Shown one piece after another: positions 7,944-16,772 of a stretch of DNA of 64,000 nt; the first letter of the stretch is position 1; each line of letters starts with the position of its first letter. The DNA comes from Kutzneria kofuensis (GTDB lineage: Bacteria; Actinomycetota; Actinomycetes; Mycobacteriales; Pseudonocardiaceae). Below the pieces are notes generated by a model. It ran no database searches, was not told where the DNA came from, and saw only the letters and a program-made list of their open reading frames with translations. The stretch lies in NCBI RefSeq assembly GCF_014203355.1, contig NZ_JACHIR010000001.1:7132038-7196037 (forward strand), given 5' to 3'. A program made the position numbers and the translations under genes.

Positions 7944-10808
7944 GTGCACGCGGCGAACGGGGTTCCGCTGCGGGTCGAGGTGCTGGGACCGGTGCGGGCG
8001 CTTCTCGGGGATCGCGAGATAGCACTGGGTCCCCCGATGCAGCGCGCCCTGCTGGCGCTGCTCGCGCTGCGGGCGAATCGCGCCGTCGGACGCACGGAGC
8101 TGGTCGATGCCCTGTGGGGCGACGACCCGCCGACCACCGCGGGCGGCAGTGTCTCCACCTACCTCTCGGCCCTGCGCCGGGCCCTGGAACCCGATCGGCC
8201 CAGCCGCGCGCCGAGCGCGCTACTGGTCTCCGCGGGCGCGAATTCCGGCTACATGCTCCGGCTCGAACCTGGCGCCCTGGACTGTGATCGGGCCGACCAG
8301 CTGCGCGAACGGGCAAGAATCGCGCGAAGTTCAGGCGATCTTCACGGGGCGGTCGTCCAGCTGCAGTCGGCGCTGCGGCTGTGGCGGGGGCTCCCGTTCG
8401 ACGGCATCTCCTGCCCGTTCGTCGCCGGCGAGCGGGCCCGGGTGGACGAGCTGCGGCTGGCCACCGTCGAATCGCTGGCCGATGCCCTGATCGCGCTGGG
8501 CCGCAATGACGACGCCGTGGCCGAGCTGTCGCCGGTCGTGCGCCAGCAGCCGCTGCGGGAACGGCCGCGGGCGCTGCTGATGACCGCCCTCTACGGCGCC
8601 GGCCGCAAGGCCGACGCGCTGGAGGTCTTCGAGGACGCCAGACGCGTGCTGGTCGACGAGCTGGGCATCGAACCGGGTCCCGAGCTGCGGGACCTGCACC
8701 GCGACCTGATCGCCGACAAGCCGGCCGCGCCGGCCCCGACCGCCGCACCGATCAGCAGCGGCGTCGCCTCCATCCCCAAGCCGGCCCAGCTGCCGCACGA
8801 CGTTCCCGGCTTCACCGGTCGCGTCCGGGAACTGGCGCAGCTGGAGGAAGTTCTGGTCGGCGGTGACCGGACCGTCGCCGTGATCTCCGCGATCGACGGC
8901 AGCGGCGGCATCGGCAAGACGGCGCTGGCCGTGCACGTCGCGCATCGCGTCGCCGAGCAGTTCCCCGACGGGCAGCTCTACGTCAACCTGCGCGGCTTCG
9001 ACCCGCAGCAGCCGCCGCTGCAGCCCGCCGCCGCGCTCGGGCAGCTGCTGCGCGGGCTCGGCGTGGAGGCCTCGGCGATCCCGGCCGAGACCGACGAGCA
9101 GGCCGGGCTGTACCGGAGTTTGATCGCCGGCAAGCGCATGCTCGTGCTGCTGGACAACGCCGCCAGCACCGACCAGGTGCGGCCGCTGCTGCCGGGCAGC
9201 CCCAGCTGCTCGGTGATCGTGACCAGCCGCAGCCGGCTCGGCGGCCTGGTGGCCCGCGACGGGGCGCACCGCGTCACGCTGGACGTGCTCGACGAGCGCG
9301 AATCCGTGCAGATGCTGGCGGCCGGCGTGGGGAAGGCGCAGATCGAGGCGCAGCCGGAGGCCGCCGCCGAGCTGGCGCGGCTGTGCGGGCACCTGCCGCT
9401 GGCGCTGCGGATCGCCGCCGCACAGCTCAACGACCGTCCGCACCTGGACCTCGACGACCTGTGCCAGGAGCTCGCCGACGAGCGGGCCCGGCTGGACGTG
9501 CTCGCCGTCGACGACGAGAGCACCGCCGTGCGGGCGGTCTTCTCCTGGTCGTACCACGCGTTGAAGCCGGAGCCGGCCCGCATGTTCCGGATGCTGGGGC
9601 TGCACGCCGGCACCGAGATCAGCGTCGCCGCGGCGGCCGCGCTGGCCAACGTGCCGGTGGTGCGGGCGCGGCGGCTGCTCGACGTCGTCGCCAGCGGGCA
9701 CCTGCTGGAGGGCGTCGGCCGCGACCGATACCGATTCCACGACCTGCTGCGCGTCTACTCCGCCGAGTGCGCCGCCGAGCACGACAGCCGGGCCGAGCGG
9801 ATCGGCGCCGTCAGCCGGCTGCTGGACTTCTACCTGCACACCGCCAACACCGTCGACGAGATGCTCGCGCCGTTCCGGCGGCGCTCCGAGCTGCCGCCGC
9901 CCGTGCCCGGCGGGCAGCCGGCGACCTTCGTCGACAGCAGCGCCGCGCTGGCGTGGTGCGAGACCGAGCTGGCCAACCTGGTCGCCGCCACCGCGCAGGC
10001 CGCCGAGCTCGGCGACACCTACCACGCCACCGGCATCCCCGGCGCCATGTGGGCGTTCTTCGCGCTGCGCACGCCGTGGCCCGAGTGGATCACCAGCCAC
10101 CAGACCGGGATCGGCGCCGCCGTCGCCGCAGGCGACCGCTACGGCGAGGTGCGGCTGCTGATCGGGCTCGGCTACTGCTACAACGAGCTGCGCCGGCACA
10201 TGCAGGTGCTGGAGTGCATGGAGCGGGCCCGTGTCGTCTACGAACCGCTGGCCGGCGGTCCGCTGGATCACGTCGTCGGCGGCGCTTTGGGGGCGGCGTA
10301 CTTCTGGGCCGGTCGCGTCGACGAGGCGTTCGAGCTGACCAACCGCGCCTTGGCCACCAGCCGGGAGGTCGGCGACCGGTGGAGCGAGGCGTGGGCGCTG
10401 AGCCACCTCGGGTCGTACTGCCGGGTCCTCGGGCGGTACCAGGAATCCGTGGCCAACTTCGACCGGGCGCTGCGGCTGTTCGTCGAGATGGACGACCGCG
10501 CCGGCGCCATCAAGGTGTACCGGGAACTGGGGGAGGCGCACCGCCACTTCGGCAAGCTCGACCGCGCCGCCGACTGCTTCCGCGGCGCCGTCCGGCTGTT
10601 CCGGGAATCCGGCGGCCGGCCCGGCGAGGCGTGGTCGCTGCACGAGCTCGCCAGCGTGCTGCACGAGGACGGCCGGCTCGACGAGGCCAAGGAGTCCTGG
10701 GAGCAGTCGCTGGCCATCCTGGAGCAGGTCGGCGATCACCGGGTGGAGCAGGTGCGCCGCCGGCTGGCCGCCATCGACGCCGCCGCCGGCGTTCGGCGTT
10801 CGAGGTAA
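7944..10808 (+). CDS. AfsR/SARP-family transcriptional regulator (BTAD, NB-ARC, TPR)
   Basis: A 954-residue multidomain regulator. Residues 1-95 form an OmpR-like winged helix (LRVEVLGPVRALLGDRE, then GRTELVDALWGDDPP, then VSTYLSALRRALEP). About residues 105-250 are the bacterial transcriptional activation domain. The central NTPase has a P-loop GSGGIGKTALAVH (Lys325), MLVLLDNA as Walker B, and SVIVTSRSRL as sensor. The C-terminus is made of TPR helices. Family members bind direct repeats at promoters of secondary-metabolite or developmental genes after nucleotide binding. The GTG start at 7944 follows a GGTGGTGGAAAG ribosome site. It stands alone on the plus strand; the neighbours give no obvious biosynthetic cluster, so its targets are unknown. 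Confidence 0.88.
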   Translation: MHAANGVPLRVEVLGPVRALLGDREIALGPPMQRALLALLALRANRAVGRTELVDALWGDDPPTTAGGSVSTYLSALRRALEPDRPSRAPSALLVSAGANSGYMLRLEPGALDCDRADQLRERARIARSSGDLHGAVVQLQSALRLWRGLPFDGISCPFVAGERARVDELRLATVESLADALIALGRNDDAVAELSPVVRQQPLRERPRALLMTALYGAGRKADALEVFEDARRVLVDELGIEPGPELRDLHRDLIADKPAAPAPTAAPISSGVASIPKPAQLPHDVPGFTGRVRELAQLEEVLVGGDRTVAVISAIDGSGGIGKTALAVHVAHRVAEQFPDGQLYVNLRGFDPQQPPLQPAAALGQLLRGLGVEASAIPAETDEQAGLYRSLIAGKRMLVLLDNAASTDQVRPLLPGSPSCSVIVTSRSRLGGLVARDGAHRVTLDVLDERESVQMLAAGVGKAQIEAQPEAAAELARLCGHLPLALRIAAAQLNDRPHLDLDDLCQELADERARLDVLAVDDESTAVRAVFSWSYHALKPEPARMFRMLGLHAGTEISVAAAAALANVPVVRARRLLDVVASGHLLEGVGRDRYRFHDLLRVYSAECAAEHDSRAERIGAVSRLLDFYLHTANTVDEMLAPFRRRSELPPPVPGGQPATFVDSSAALAWCETELANLVAATAQAAELGDTYHATGIPGAMWAFFALRTPWPEWITSHQTGIGAAVAAGDRYGEVRLLIGLGYCYNELRRHMQVLECMERARVVYEPLAGGPLDHVVGGALGAAYFWAGRVDEAFELTNRALATSREVGDRWSEAWALSHLGSYCRVLGRYQESVANFDRALRLFVEMDDRAGAIKVYRELGEAHRHFGKLDRAADCFRGAVRLFRESGGRPGEAWSLHELASVLHEDGRLDEAKESWEQSLAILEQVGDHRVEQVRRRLAAIDAAAGVRRSR

Positions 10809-10882
10809 GCTCGGTTCCCTACCCGTGTGGTGCCGGCACAAGCGGCCGACGGTTTCCTTCTCGCGGTGGAACAGCGGCGACT

Positions 10883-11662
10883 TCACCAACGACCCGATCC
10901 GCAGTCGCGGACCAGTTCCTTGGCGGCGTTGACGTCCACCGTCGCCAGAATGTGGTCGACCCGGGCGGCGAAGTCGGCCGGAGCGCCGGGCAGTCCCGCC
11001 GCCGAGGCGACCGCGTTCTTCTCCGTCGCCAGCCACACGCCCGCACGCGCGTGCAGCACGTGCACCAGGCACCCGATGCCCCGGAACAAGTGGCCCACCG
11101 CCGTGAACCGGTCGCCCCGGGCCGCCGGCGTGGCGGCGTTGTCCACGCTGAACCGCGCCTCGAAGCCGTAGGCCCGCTCGATCGCCTCCGCCAGCGTCGG
11201 TGGATACGGATCCAGCTCCGCCACCACCTCCGCCAGCGCGCGTTCGCGATCCTCCAGCACCCGGGCCGTCGCCAGCTCCGCGAGATAGGCGTACGAGAAG
11301 AAGCCCAGCGGATGCCCGACCTGCCGCTCGCACCGGACCACGCCCCGCCGCGCCTCGGCCAGCACCGCCCGGACCCGGTCCAGGTCCCGCCACAGCAGGT
11401 CCGTCTTCGTCCCGGGCGTCGCCAGCCACGCGCCGCCGTCCACCCACGGACCCCATTCGCCCGGCTCGGCAACGGTCGACCCCGGGTGGTCGGCGGCGAT
11501 TTCGCGCAGGGCGGACAGGTCCATCTCGCCCTGCCGGTACACGCCGATGTCGGTGTCGGAATGCTCGTCGGCGGTGCCGCGGGCCCTGGATCCGCCCAGC
11601 ACCACGCCGATCACGCCGGGCACGTCCGCCAGCCGCGCCGCGAGCACCCCGAGATCGACCAT
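10883..11662 (-). CDS. nucleotidyltransferase-domain protein
   Basis: A 259-residue protein starting at ATG 11662. The N-terminal part has the polymerase-beta-like nucleotidyltransferase signature GGSRARGTADEHSDTDIGVY: the GS motif and two Asp residues that bind metal. A helical C-terminal domain of about 130 residues follows, similar in layout to aminoglycoside- or antitoxin-type (MNT) nucleotidyltransferases. It probably transfers a nucleoside monophosphate to a small molecule or protein; the substrate is not evident. It is transcribed away from the MoxR gene. A longer minus-strand frame continues upstream to 13258, but that part lies antisense to the MoxR gene and is not coding. Confidence 0.78.
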   Translation of the reverse strand: MVDLGVLAARLADVPGVIGVVLGGSRARGTADEHSDTDIGVYRQGEMDLSALREIAADHPGSTVAEPGEWGPWVDGGAWLATPGTKTDLLWRDLDRVRAVLAEARRGVVRCERQVGHPLGFFSYAYLAELATARVLEDRERALAEVVAELDPYPPTLAEAIERAYGFEARFSVDNAATPAARGDRFTAVGHLFRGIGCLVHVLHARAGVWLATEKNAVASAAGLPGAPADFAARVDHILATVDVNAAKELVRDCGSGRW

Positions 11663-11731
11663 GTGCACGAAGTCTGCCGGTGGAGTTGCTCCACGTCGAC
11701 CTATTTGCCCACGGCTATTAGCTTCGTAAGG

Positions 11732-13135
11732 GTGACAGTTGTTCCGACCCCATCCCACTCGCTGCCGACGACCGCGGGCCAGCTGCGCGCCGCCGGCTAC
11801 GAGCCTCGCTCCGTCAAGGCCGAGCTGCGGGACAACCTGCTCGACGCGCTGCGCGCCGGGCGCGACCCGTGGCCGGGCATCGTCGGCTTCGACCGCACGG
11901 TCCTGCCCCAGCTGGAGCGCGCGATCATCGCCGGCCACGACGTCGTGCTGCTCGGCGAGCGCGGCCAGGGCAAGACCCGCCTGCTGCGCACGCTCGCCGG
12001 GCTGCTCGACGAGTGGACGCCGGTGATCGCCGGCGCCGAGCTCGCCGAGCACCCGCTCGACCCGATCACCCCCGCCTCCATCCGCCGCGCCGCCGAACTC
12101 GGCGACGAGCTGCCGGTCTCCTGGCTGCACCGGTCCCAGCGCTACACCGAGAAGCTCGCCACCCCGGACACCTCCGTCGGCGACCTGATCGGCGACGTGG
12201 ACCCGGTGAAGGTGGCCGAGGGCCGCAGCCTCGGCGACCCCGAGACCATCCACTTCGGACTGGTGCCGCGTTCGCACCGCGGCATCGTCGCCGTCAACGA
12301 GCTGCCCGACCTGGCCGAACGGATCCAGGTGGCGCTGCTGAACGTGATGGAGGAGCGCGACATCCAGGTCCGCGGCTACACGCTGCGGCTGCCGCTGGAC
12401 GTGCTGCTCGTCGCGACCGCCAACCCCGAGGACTACACCAACCGCGGCCGGATCATCACGCCGCTCAAGGACCGGTTCGGCGCCGAGGTCCGCACCCACT
12501 ACCCGCTCGAGGTGGCCGGCGAGATCGACCTGATCCGCCAGGAGGCCCAGCTCGTCGCCGAGGTGGGTGACCACCTGATCGAGGTGGTCGCGCGCTTCGT
12601 GCGGCACCTGCGCGAGTCGCCGTCGGTCGACCAGCGCTCCGGCGTGTCCGCCCGGTTCGCCATCGCGGCGGCCGAGACGGTCGCCGCCGCGGCGCTGCGC
12701 CGGGCCGCGCTGACCGGCGAGTCGCCGGCCGTGGCCCGACCCGTCGACCTGGAGGCCGTGCCGTCGGTGCTGCGCGGCAAGCTGGAGTTCGAGTCCGGCG
12801 AGGAGGGCCGCGAGCACGAGATCCTGGAGCACCTGCTGCGCCGGTCCGTCGCCGACACCGCCCGCGGCAAGCTGGCCGGGCTGAACCTGCGGTCGCTGGC
12901 CGAGGCCGTGACCGACGGGCACCCGGTGGCGACCGGCGAGCGGGTGCCGGCGGCCGAGGTGCTTGCCGCGCTGCCGGAGCTGCCCGTGCTGCACGAGGTC
13001 GCGACGCGGCTGGACGTGAAGGCCGACCAGCCGGCCGGCTGGATCGCCTCCGCGGTCGAGTTCGCGCTCGAGTACCTCTACCTGAGCCGCCAGCTGGGCA
13101 AGGACGCCGACGACGAGACGACGGTCTACGGCTGA
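11732..13135 (+). CDS. MoxR-type AAA+ ATPase (magnesium-chelatase subunit I-like)
   Basis: A 467-residue AAA+ ATPase. The Walker A motif is GERGQGKTRLL (Lys81), the Walker B region is GIVAVNELPDL, the sensor is LLVATANPEDYT, and the arginine-finger region is IITPLKDRFG. The family comprises MoxR/ChlI-like chaperones that remodel or insert cofactors into partner proteins together with a VWA-domain protein. The GTG at 11732 sits only just after TAAGG; no better start is visible. The stop overlaps the start of the VWA gene by one base (TGATG), a classic translational coupling of MoxR with its VWA partner. An open frame upstream of 11732 (from 9383) is antisense to the nucleotidyltransferase gene and is not coding. 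Confidence 0.85.
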   Translation: MTVVPTPSHSLPTTAGQLRAAGYEPRSVKAELRDNLLDALRAGRDPWPGIVGFDRTVLPQLERAIIAGHDVVLLGERGQGKTRLLRTLAGLLDEWTPVIAGAELAEHPLDPITPASIRRAAELGDELPVSWLHRSQRYTEKLATPDTSVGDLIGDVDPVKVAEGRSLGDPETIHFGLVPRSHRGIVAVNELPDLAERIQVALLNVMEERDIQVRGYTLRLPLDVLLVATANPEDYTNRGRIITPLKDRFGAEVRTHYPLEVAGEIDLIRQEAQLVAEVGDHLIEVVARFVRHLRESPSVDQRSGVSARFAIAAAETVAAAALRRAALTGESPAVARPVDLEAVPSVLRGKLEFESGEEGREHEILEHLLRRSVADTARGKLAGLNLRSLAEAVTDGHPVATGERVPAAEVLAALPELPVLHEVATRLDVKADQPAGWIASAVEFALEYLYLSRQLGKDADDETTVYG

Positions 13136-15090
13136 TGGCGACCCCGGCACGGCGTTACCGCTACCACGAGTGGCTCGGTGGTGCGGATCCGCTCGCCCCG
13201 CCGCCGGATCTGCGGGCGGCGCTGGACGAGCTGGGGCGCGAGGTGATGGAGGGCTCATCGCCGCAGGCCGCGCTGCGCGAGCTCATGCGTAGGGGCGTGC
13301 AGGGCACCCGGGGTCTCGACGACCTGACCCGTCAGGTGTGGGAGCGGCGGTCGCAGATCCAGCGCCGCCACAACCTGGACGGCACCATGCAGGAGGTGCA
13401 GCGGCTGCTGAACGAGGCCATCACGGCCGAGCGGCGCGAGCTGTTCCCGAACCCGTCCGACGACGCCCGGTTCCGGGAGGCGCAGCTGGACGCGCTGCCG
13501 CCCGGCACCGCGGCGGCCGTCACGGAGCTGGCCAACTACGACTGGCAGTCGTCGCAGGCCCGCGAGTCGTACCAGAAGATCCAGGACCTGCTCGGCCGGG
13601 AGATGCTGGAACAGCGCTTCCAGGGCATGAAGCAGGCGATGCAGAACGCGACGCCGCAGGACGTGCAGCGGATCAAGGACATGCTGTCCGACCTGAACTC
13701 GCTGCTGTCGGCGCACTCGGCGGGGCAGGACACCACCGAGCAGTTCCAGGAGTTCATGCGCAAGCACGGCGAGTTCTTCCCGGAGAACCCGCAGAACACC
13801 GACGAGCTGGTCGACCTGCTGGCGCAGCGGTCGGCGGCGGCGCAGCGAATGCTGAACTCGATGACCGAGGAGCAGCGGGCCGAGCTGGCGCAGCTGGGCC
13901 AGCAGGCCTTCGGCGACGCCAGTCTCGGGGCGCAGCTGGACCTGCTCGACGCGCACCTGCAGCAGCTGCGGCCGGGGGAGGACTGGACCGGCTCGGCCCG
14001 CTTCCGCGGCAAGAACCCGTTGGGGCTGGGCGAAGGCGCACAGGCCATGGCGGATCTGGCCGAGCTGGACGCGCTGGCCGAGCAGCTGGCGCAGTCCTAC
14101 CCGGGCGCCTCGCTGGAGGACATCGACGTCGAGGCGCTGGTGCGGCAGCTCGGCCAGGAGTCCGGTGTGGACGCTCGCCGACTGTCCCAACTGGAGCGTG
14201 AGCTGCGCCAGCAGGGACTGTTGGAGCGGGCCGCCGACGGCAGCCTTCGGTTGACGCCCAAGGCGTTGCGGCGGCTCGGTGAGACGGCGCTGCGCCAGGT
14301 CGTCGACCAGCTGCGGGGTCGCGGCGAACGGGACAGCGACCGGGCCGGTGCCGCCGGCGAGCCGACGGGATCCACGCGGCTCTGGGAGTTCGGCGACACC
14401 GAGCCGTGGGACGTGTCGCGGACGGTGCGCAACGCGGTGCTGCGCACGGCTTCGAGTGGCGGTGGCCGGGTGCGGCTGGACGTCGAGGACGTCGAGATCG
14501 TGGAGACCGAGCAGCGGGCCCGGGCCGCGGTCGCGCTGTGCGTGGACACGTCGTGGTCGATGGTGCAGGACGGCCGGTGGCTGCCGATGAAGCGCACCGC
14601 GCTGGCGCTGCACCAGCTGATCTCGACCCGGTTCCGCACCGACGCGTTGCAGCTCATCACCTTCGGGCGACACGCGTCCACTGTGGACATCGGCGAGCTG
14701 ACGGCGCTGGAGGGCGCGTGGGAGCAGGGCACCAACCTGCACCACGCGCTGCTGCTGGCCGGCCGGCACGTGCGGCGGCACCCCGACGCGCAGCCGGTGG
14801 TGCTCGTGGTCACCGACGGCGAGCCGACCGCGCACCTGGAGCCCGACGGCGAGGCCGTGTTCAACTACCCGCCGATGCAGCGGACGTTGGGCAAGACGCT
14901 CGTCGAGGTCGATGCGCTGGCCAAGCTGGGCGCGTCGATCAGCGTGTTCCGGCTCGGCGACGACCCGCGGCTGGCGCACTTCGTCGACCTGATCGCCCGC
15001 CGCAGCGGCGGCCGGGTGATCGCCCCCGACCTCGACGGCCTCGGGGCCGCCGTGGTCGGCGACTACCTGCGCAACCGCCGTCACCGCTGA
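13135..15090 (+). CDS. VWA-domain protein, partner of the MoxR ATPase
   Basis: A 651-residue protein. The N-terminal two thirds are helical and rich in Gln, Glu and Arg (coiled-coil tendency). The last 200 residues are a von Willebrand A domain with the metal-site motif DTSWS (Asp471), a downstream Thr (EQGTNLHHAL) and an Asp in VVLVVTDGEPTAH. MoxR-VWA pairs act together: the ATPase remodels a client that the VWA domain binds through Mg2+. The ATG overlaps the stop of the upstream gene. No third partner or client gene is adjacent on this strand. A large nested palindrome follows immediately after the stop. Confidence 0.85.
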   Translation: MATPARRYRYHEWLGGADPLAPPPDLRAALDELGREVMEGSSPQAALRELMRRGVQGTRGLDDLTRQVWERRSQIQRRHNLDGTMQEVQRLLNEAITAERRELFPNPSDDARFREAQLDALPPGTAAAVTELANYDWQSSQARESYQKIQDLLGREMLEQRFQGMKQAMQNATPQDVQRIKDMLSDLNSLLSAHSAGQDTTEQFQEFMRKHGEFFPENPQNTDELVDLLAQRSAAAQRMLNSMTEEQRAELAQLGQQAFGDASLGAQLDLLDAHLQQLRPGEDWTGSARFRGKNPLGLGEGAQAMADLAELDALAEQLAQSYPGASLEDIDVEALVRQLGQESGVDARRLSQLERELRQQGLLERAADGSLRLTPKALRRLGETALRQVVDQLRGRGERDSDRAGAAGEPTGSTRLWEFGDTEPWDVSRTVRNAVLRTASSGGGRVRLDVEDVEIVETEQRARAAVALCVDTSWSMVQDGRWLPMKRTALALHQLISTRFRTDALQLITFGRHASTVDIGELTALEGAWEQGTNLHHALLLAGRHVRRHPDAQPVVLVVTDGEPTAHLEPDGEAVFNYPPMQRTLGKTLVEVDALAKLGASISVFRLGDDPRLAHFVDLIARRSGGRVIAPDLDGLGAAVVGDYLRNRRHR

Positions 15091-15094
15091 CCCC

Positions 15095-15188
15095 GCGAGG
15101 TCGTGCCGGCCTCCGGAGCCGCGGGCCGGGAAATCGCATCTGTTCAGCGATTTTTCCGGCCAAGGCGAAGAGGCCGGCACGACCTCGC
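15095..15188. repeat. 94-nt nested inverted repeat between convergent genes
   Basis: The outer arms GCGAGGTCGTGCCGGCCT (15095-15112) and AGGCCGGCACGACCTCGC (15171-15188) are perfect 18-bp reverse complements. Inside lies a second stem, GGCCGGGAAATCGC (15124-15137) against GCGATTTTTCCGGCC (15147-15161), with small mismatches. The element starts four bases after the VWA stop and ends 29 bases before the stop of the convergent FBP-domain gene. It could therefore act as a bidirectional terminator or RNA-stabilising structure. It is longer and more elaborate than the other terminators here. Confidence 0.8.
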
Positions 15189-15217
15189 CCTGCGCGGAAC
15201 GCGCGGCACAAGCACTG

Positions 15218-15718
15218 TCAGGCGTTGTCCGTCAGCACCTCGTCCACGAACTTGTTCAGGCTGGCCATGGTCCGTGCGACGTCTTCGTCCACAGTGGACG
15301 TGAGTCGGGCGTTCGGCGTCGACGGCTTGCGCTTGCCGCGCAGATACAGGCTGCAGGCCAGGTCCGCGCAGATGTACGTGCCGACCGTGTTGCCCAGCTT
15401 GCCCGCGTTGCCGACACGCCGGGCGGCGAACAGCGACACGTCCGCCGCCGCGTGCGCGGTCTGGCACAGGGCGCACAGCGAGCTCTTGAGCTGGCTCGAG
15501 TGCGGCGCCGCCGCCCGCATCGCCAGGCCGACGTACTTGCCGTCGCGCGGCAGCACCAGGTAGGCGTTCGCCGGCGCCTTCGGATCGCGCCAGCCGAGGA
15601 AGTCCAGGTCGGCCCAGTCGACGTCGGCCAGGCGGCCCGGCAGGCTCAGCCGGCGCGCCTCGCCCTTCGAGCAGTTCACGAAGGACGCGCGGATGGTTGC
15701 TTCGTCGAGAGGTTCCAC
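15218..15718 (-). CDS. FBP-domain protein (elongation factor G-binding type)
   Basis: A 166-residue protein resembling the FBP family, whose C-terminal treble-clef zinc finger relates to FusB-type proteins that bind elongation factor G. Two Cys pairs are visible, in CALCQT and CADLACS, as expected for a four-Cys Zn site. The N-terminal half starts MEPLDEATIRASFVNCSKGE and contains the conserved DLDFLGWRDPKAP segment. In FusB-like proteins this fold frees EF-G from fusidic acid-stalled ribosomes; for actinobacterial chromosomal members the role is mostly untested. It is transcribed alone, downstream of the REP-like array and convergent with the MoxR-VWA unit. Confidence 0.75.
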   Translation of the reverse strand: MEPLDEATIRASFVNCSKGEARRLSLPGRLADVDWADLDFLGWRDPKAPANAYLVLPRDGKYVGLAMRAAAPHSSQLKSSLCALCQTAHAAADVSLFAARRVGNAGKLGNTVGTYICADLACSLYLRGKRKPSTPNARLTSTVDEDVARTMASLNKFVDEVLTDNA

Positions 15719-15763
15719 AGACCAGAATCCTGCCTCACCGACGCAACCGGGTTTCGCCCGTCA

Positions 15764-15938
15764 ACCCCCGCGAGTCCCGCTCTCCGGCACACCGAATGTC
15801 GGTTTCGGACATACCCCCGCGAGTCCCGTTCTCGGGCGCCTCGGCGAGTTCCGCCCTCGGGCATTTTCCAGCGTGGTTGCGTGGGTGGGTGGGCCCGAGG
15901 ACGGAACTCTCCAGCCCGAGAACGGGACTCGCGGGGGT
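15764..15938. repeat. REP-like mirrored palindromic array
   Basis: Five copies of one short motif. Copy A (15764-15789) and copy B (15813-15837) read ACCCCCGCGAGTCCCG followed by TTCTCGGGC or a close variant. Copy C (15844-15862) is a shorter variant. Copies D (15892-15910) and E (15914-15938) are the same motif inverted: E is an exact reverse complement of B, and D of most of C. B-C and D-E can therefore fold into one long hairpin. The array fills the gap between two minus-strand genes, and copy E touches the stop codon of the dienelactone hydrolase gene. It looks like a REP-type element that may also terminate transcription. Confidence 0.8.
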
Positions 15939-16624
15939 CAGCGGAGGTGGGTGGTGAGGAAGGTGGTTGCCAAGCGCCAGGCGGCAGCGGCGGCCTCGGG
16001 GTTGTGGAACATCGGGGCGACGTGGTTGTGGAAGGCGTGCCCGGCCTGCTCCTGGACGTGGATCTCGATGTTGGCGCGGCCGGCGACGGCGGCCTCGACC
16101 TTGGCGACGGCGTCGCGCGGGATGTAAGGGTCCTGGCCGCCGAAGTGGAACTGCAGGGGACAGCTGATCCGGTCCAGCAGGTCGAGCTGGTCGGGCACGG
16201 TCGAGCCGTAGAAGGACACGACGGCGTCGGGGTCGGACACCGCGGCCAGGCCGTAGGCGAGGGAGCCGCCGAGGCAGAAGCCGAGGGCGCCGGCCTTGCC
16301 GGCGACCTCGGGCAGCGACCGCAGGTGCTCCAGGCTGGCGACGACGTCGGCCAGGCCCAGCTCGGGGTCGAACTCGCCGGCCACGGCCAGCGAGGCGTTG
16401 AGGCCGGCCTCGTCGTGGCCGGAGGACCAGCCGGGGTCGGTGCGCCAGAACAGGTCGGGCACGCCGACCACGAAACCGGCGGCGGCCAGCTCGCCGGCCA
16501 CCGAGCGCAGGCAGCCGTCCAGGCCGAAGATCTCCTGGACCAGCACGATGGCGGGGCCCTGCCCGCCGGCCGGCAGCCACACCGGCAGGTCGAAGTCGCC
16601 GACGCTGTCCACGCGAGTCGTCAC
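15938..16624 (-). CDS. dienelactone hydrolase family protein
   Basis: A 228-residue alpha/beta-hydrolase from the GTG at 16624. The family signature is complete: an oxyanion segment AIVLVQEIFGLDG, the nucleophile elbow GFCLGGS with a catalytic Cys instead of Ser, an Asp in FHFGGQDPYIP, and the His in QAGHAFHN. Members open cyclic dienelactones or related esters in aromatic degradation, but many chromosomal copies have unknown substrates. The length matches the family. An open frame extends upstream to 16774 but lacks similarity and overlaps the promoter region of the divergent DUF6541 gene. Its 3' end runs into the REP-like array. Confidence 0.88.
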   Translation of the reverse strand: MTTRVDSVGDFDLPVWLPAGGQGPAIVLVQEIFGLDGCLRSVAGELAAAGFVVGVPDLFWRTDPGWSSGHDEAGLNASLAVAGEFDPELGLADVVASLEHLRSLPEVAGKAGALGFCLGGSLAYGLAAVSDPDAVVSFYGSTVPDQLDLLDRISCPLQFHFGGQDPYIPRDAVAKVEAAVAGRANIEIHVQEQAGHAFHNHVAPMFHNPEAAAAAWRLATTFLTTHLR

Positions 16625-16772
16625 GGTGTGCGTTCTACCAGCCGCGCGGTCTCGGGTCGATAACGACCCGGGTCGCCGGGCAACGGCCATTCCGGAAAAC
16701 CGTCTCATGGACGTACAGCCGGTTGGATGATTCGCCGGCCGATGAAGTCGGTGTGTGCAGGGGGGAAATATC

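Noticed and set aside
8331-11456. Minus-strand open frame of 1,041 codons
   Set aside because: Antisense to the AfsR-type regulator; no domain recognised.
9383-11731. Upstream extension of the MoxR frame
   Set aside because: Overlaps the AfsR-type gene in another frame and the nucleotidyltransferase on the other strand; the sequence is Arg/Ala/Gly-rich without domains.
11663-13258. Upstream extension of the nucleotidyltransferase frame
   Set aside because: Antisense to the MoxR gene; the recognisable domain begins at ATG 11662.
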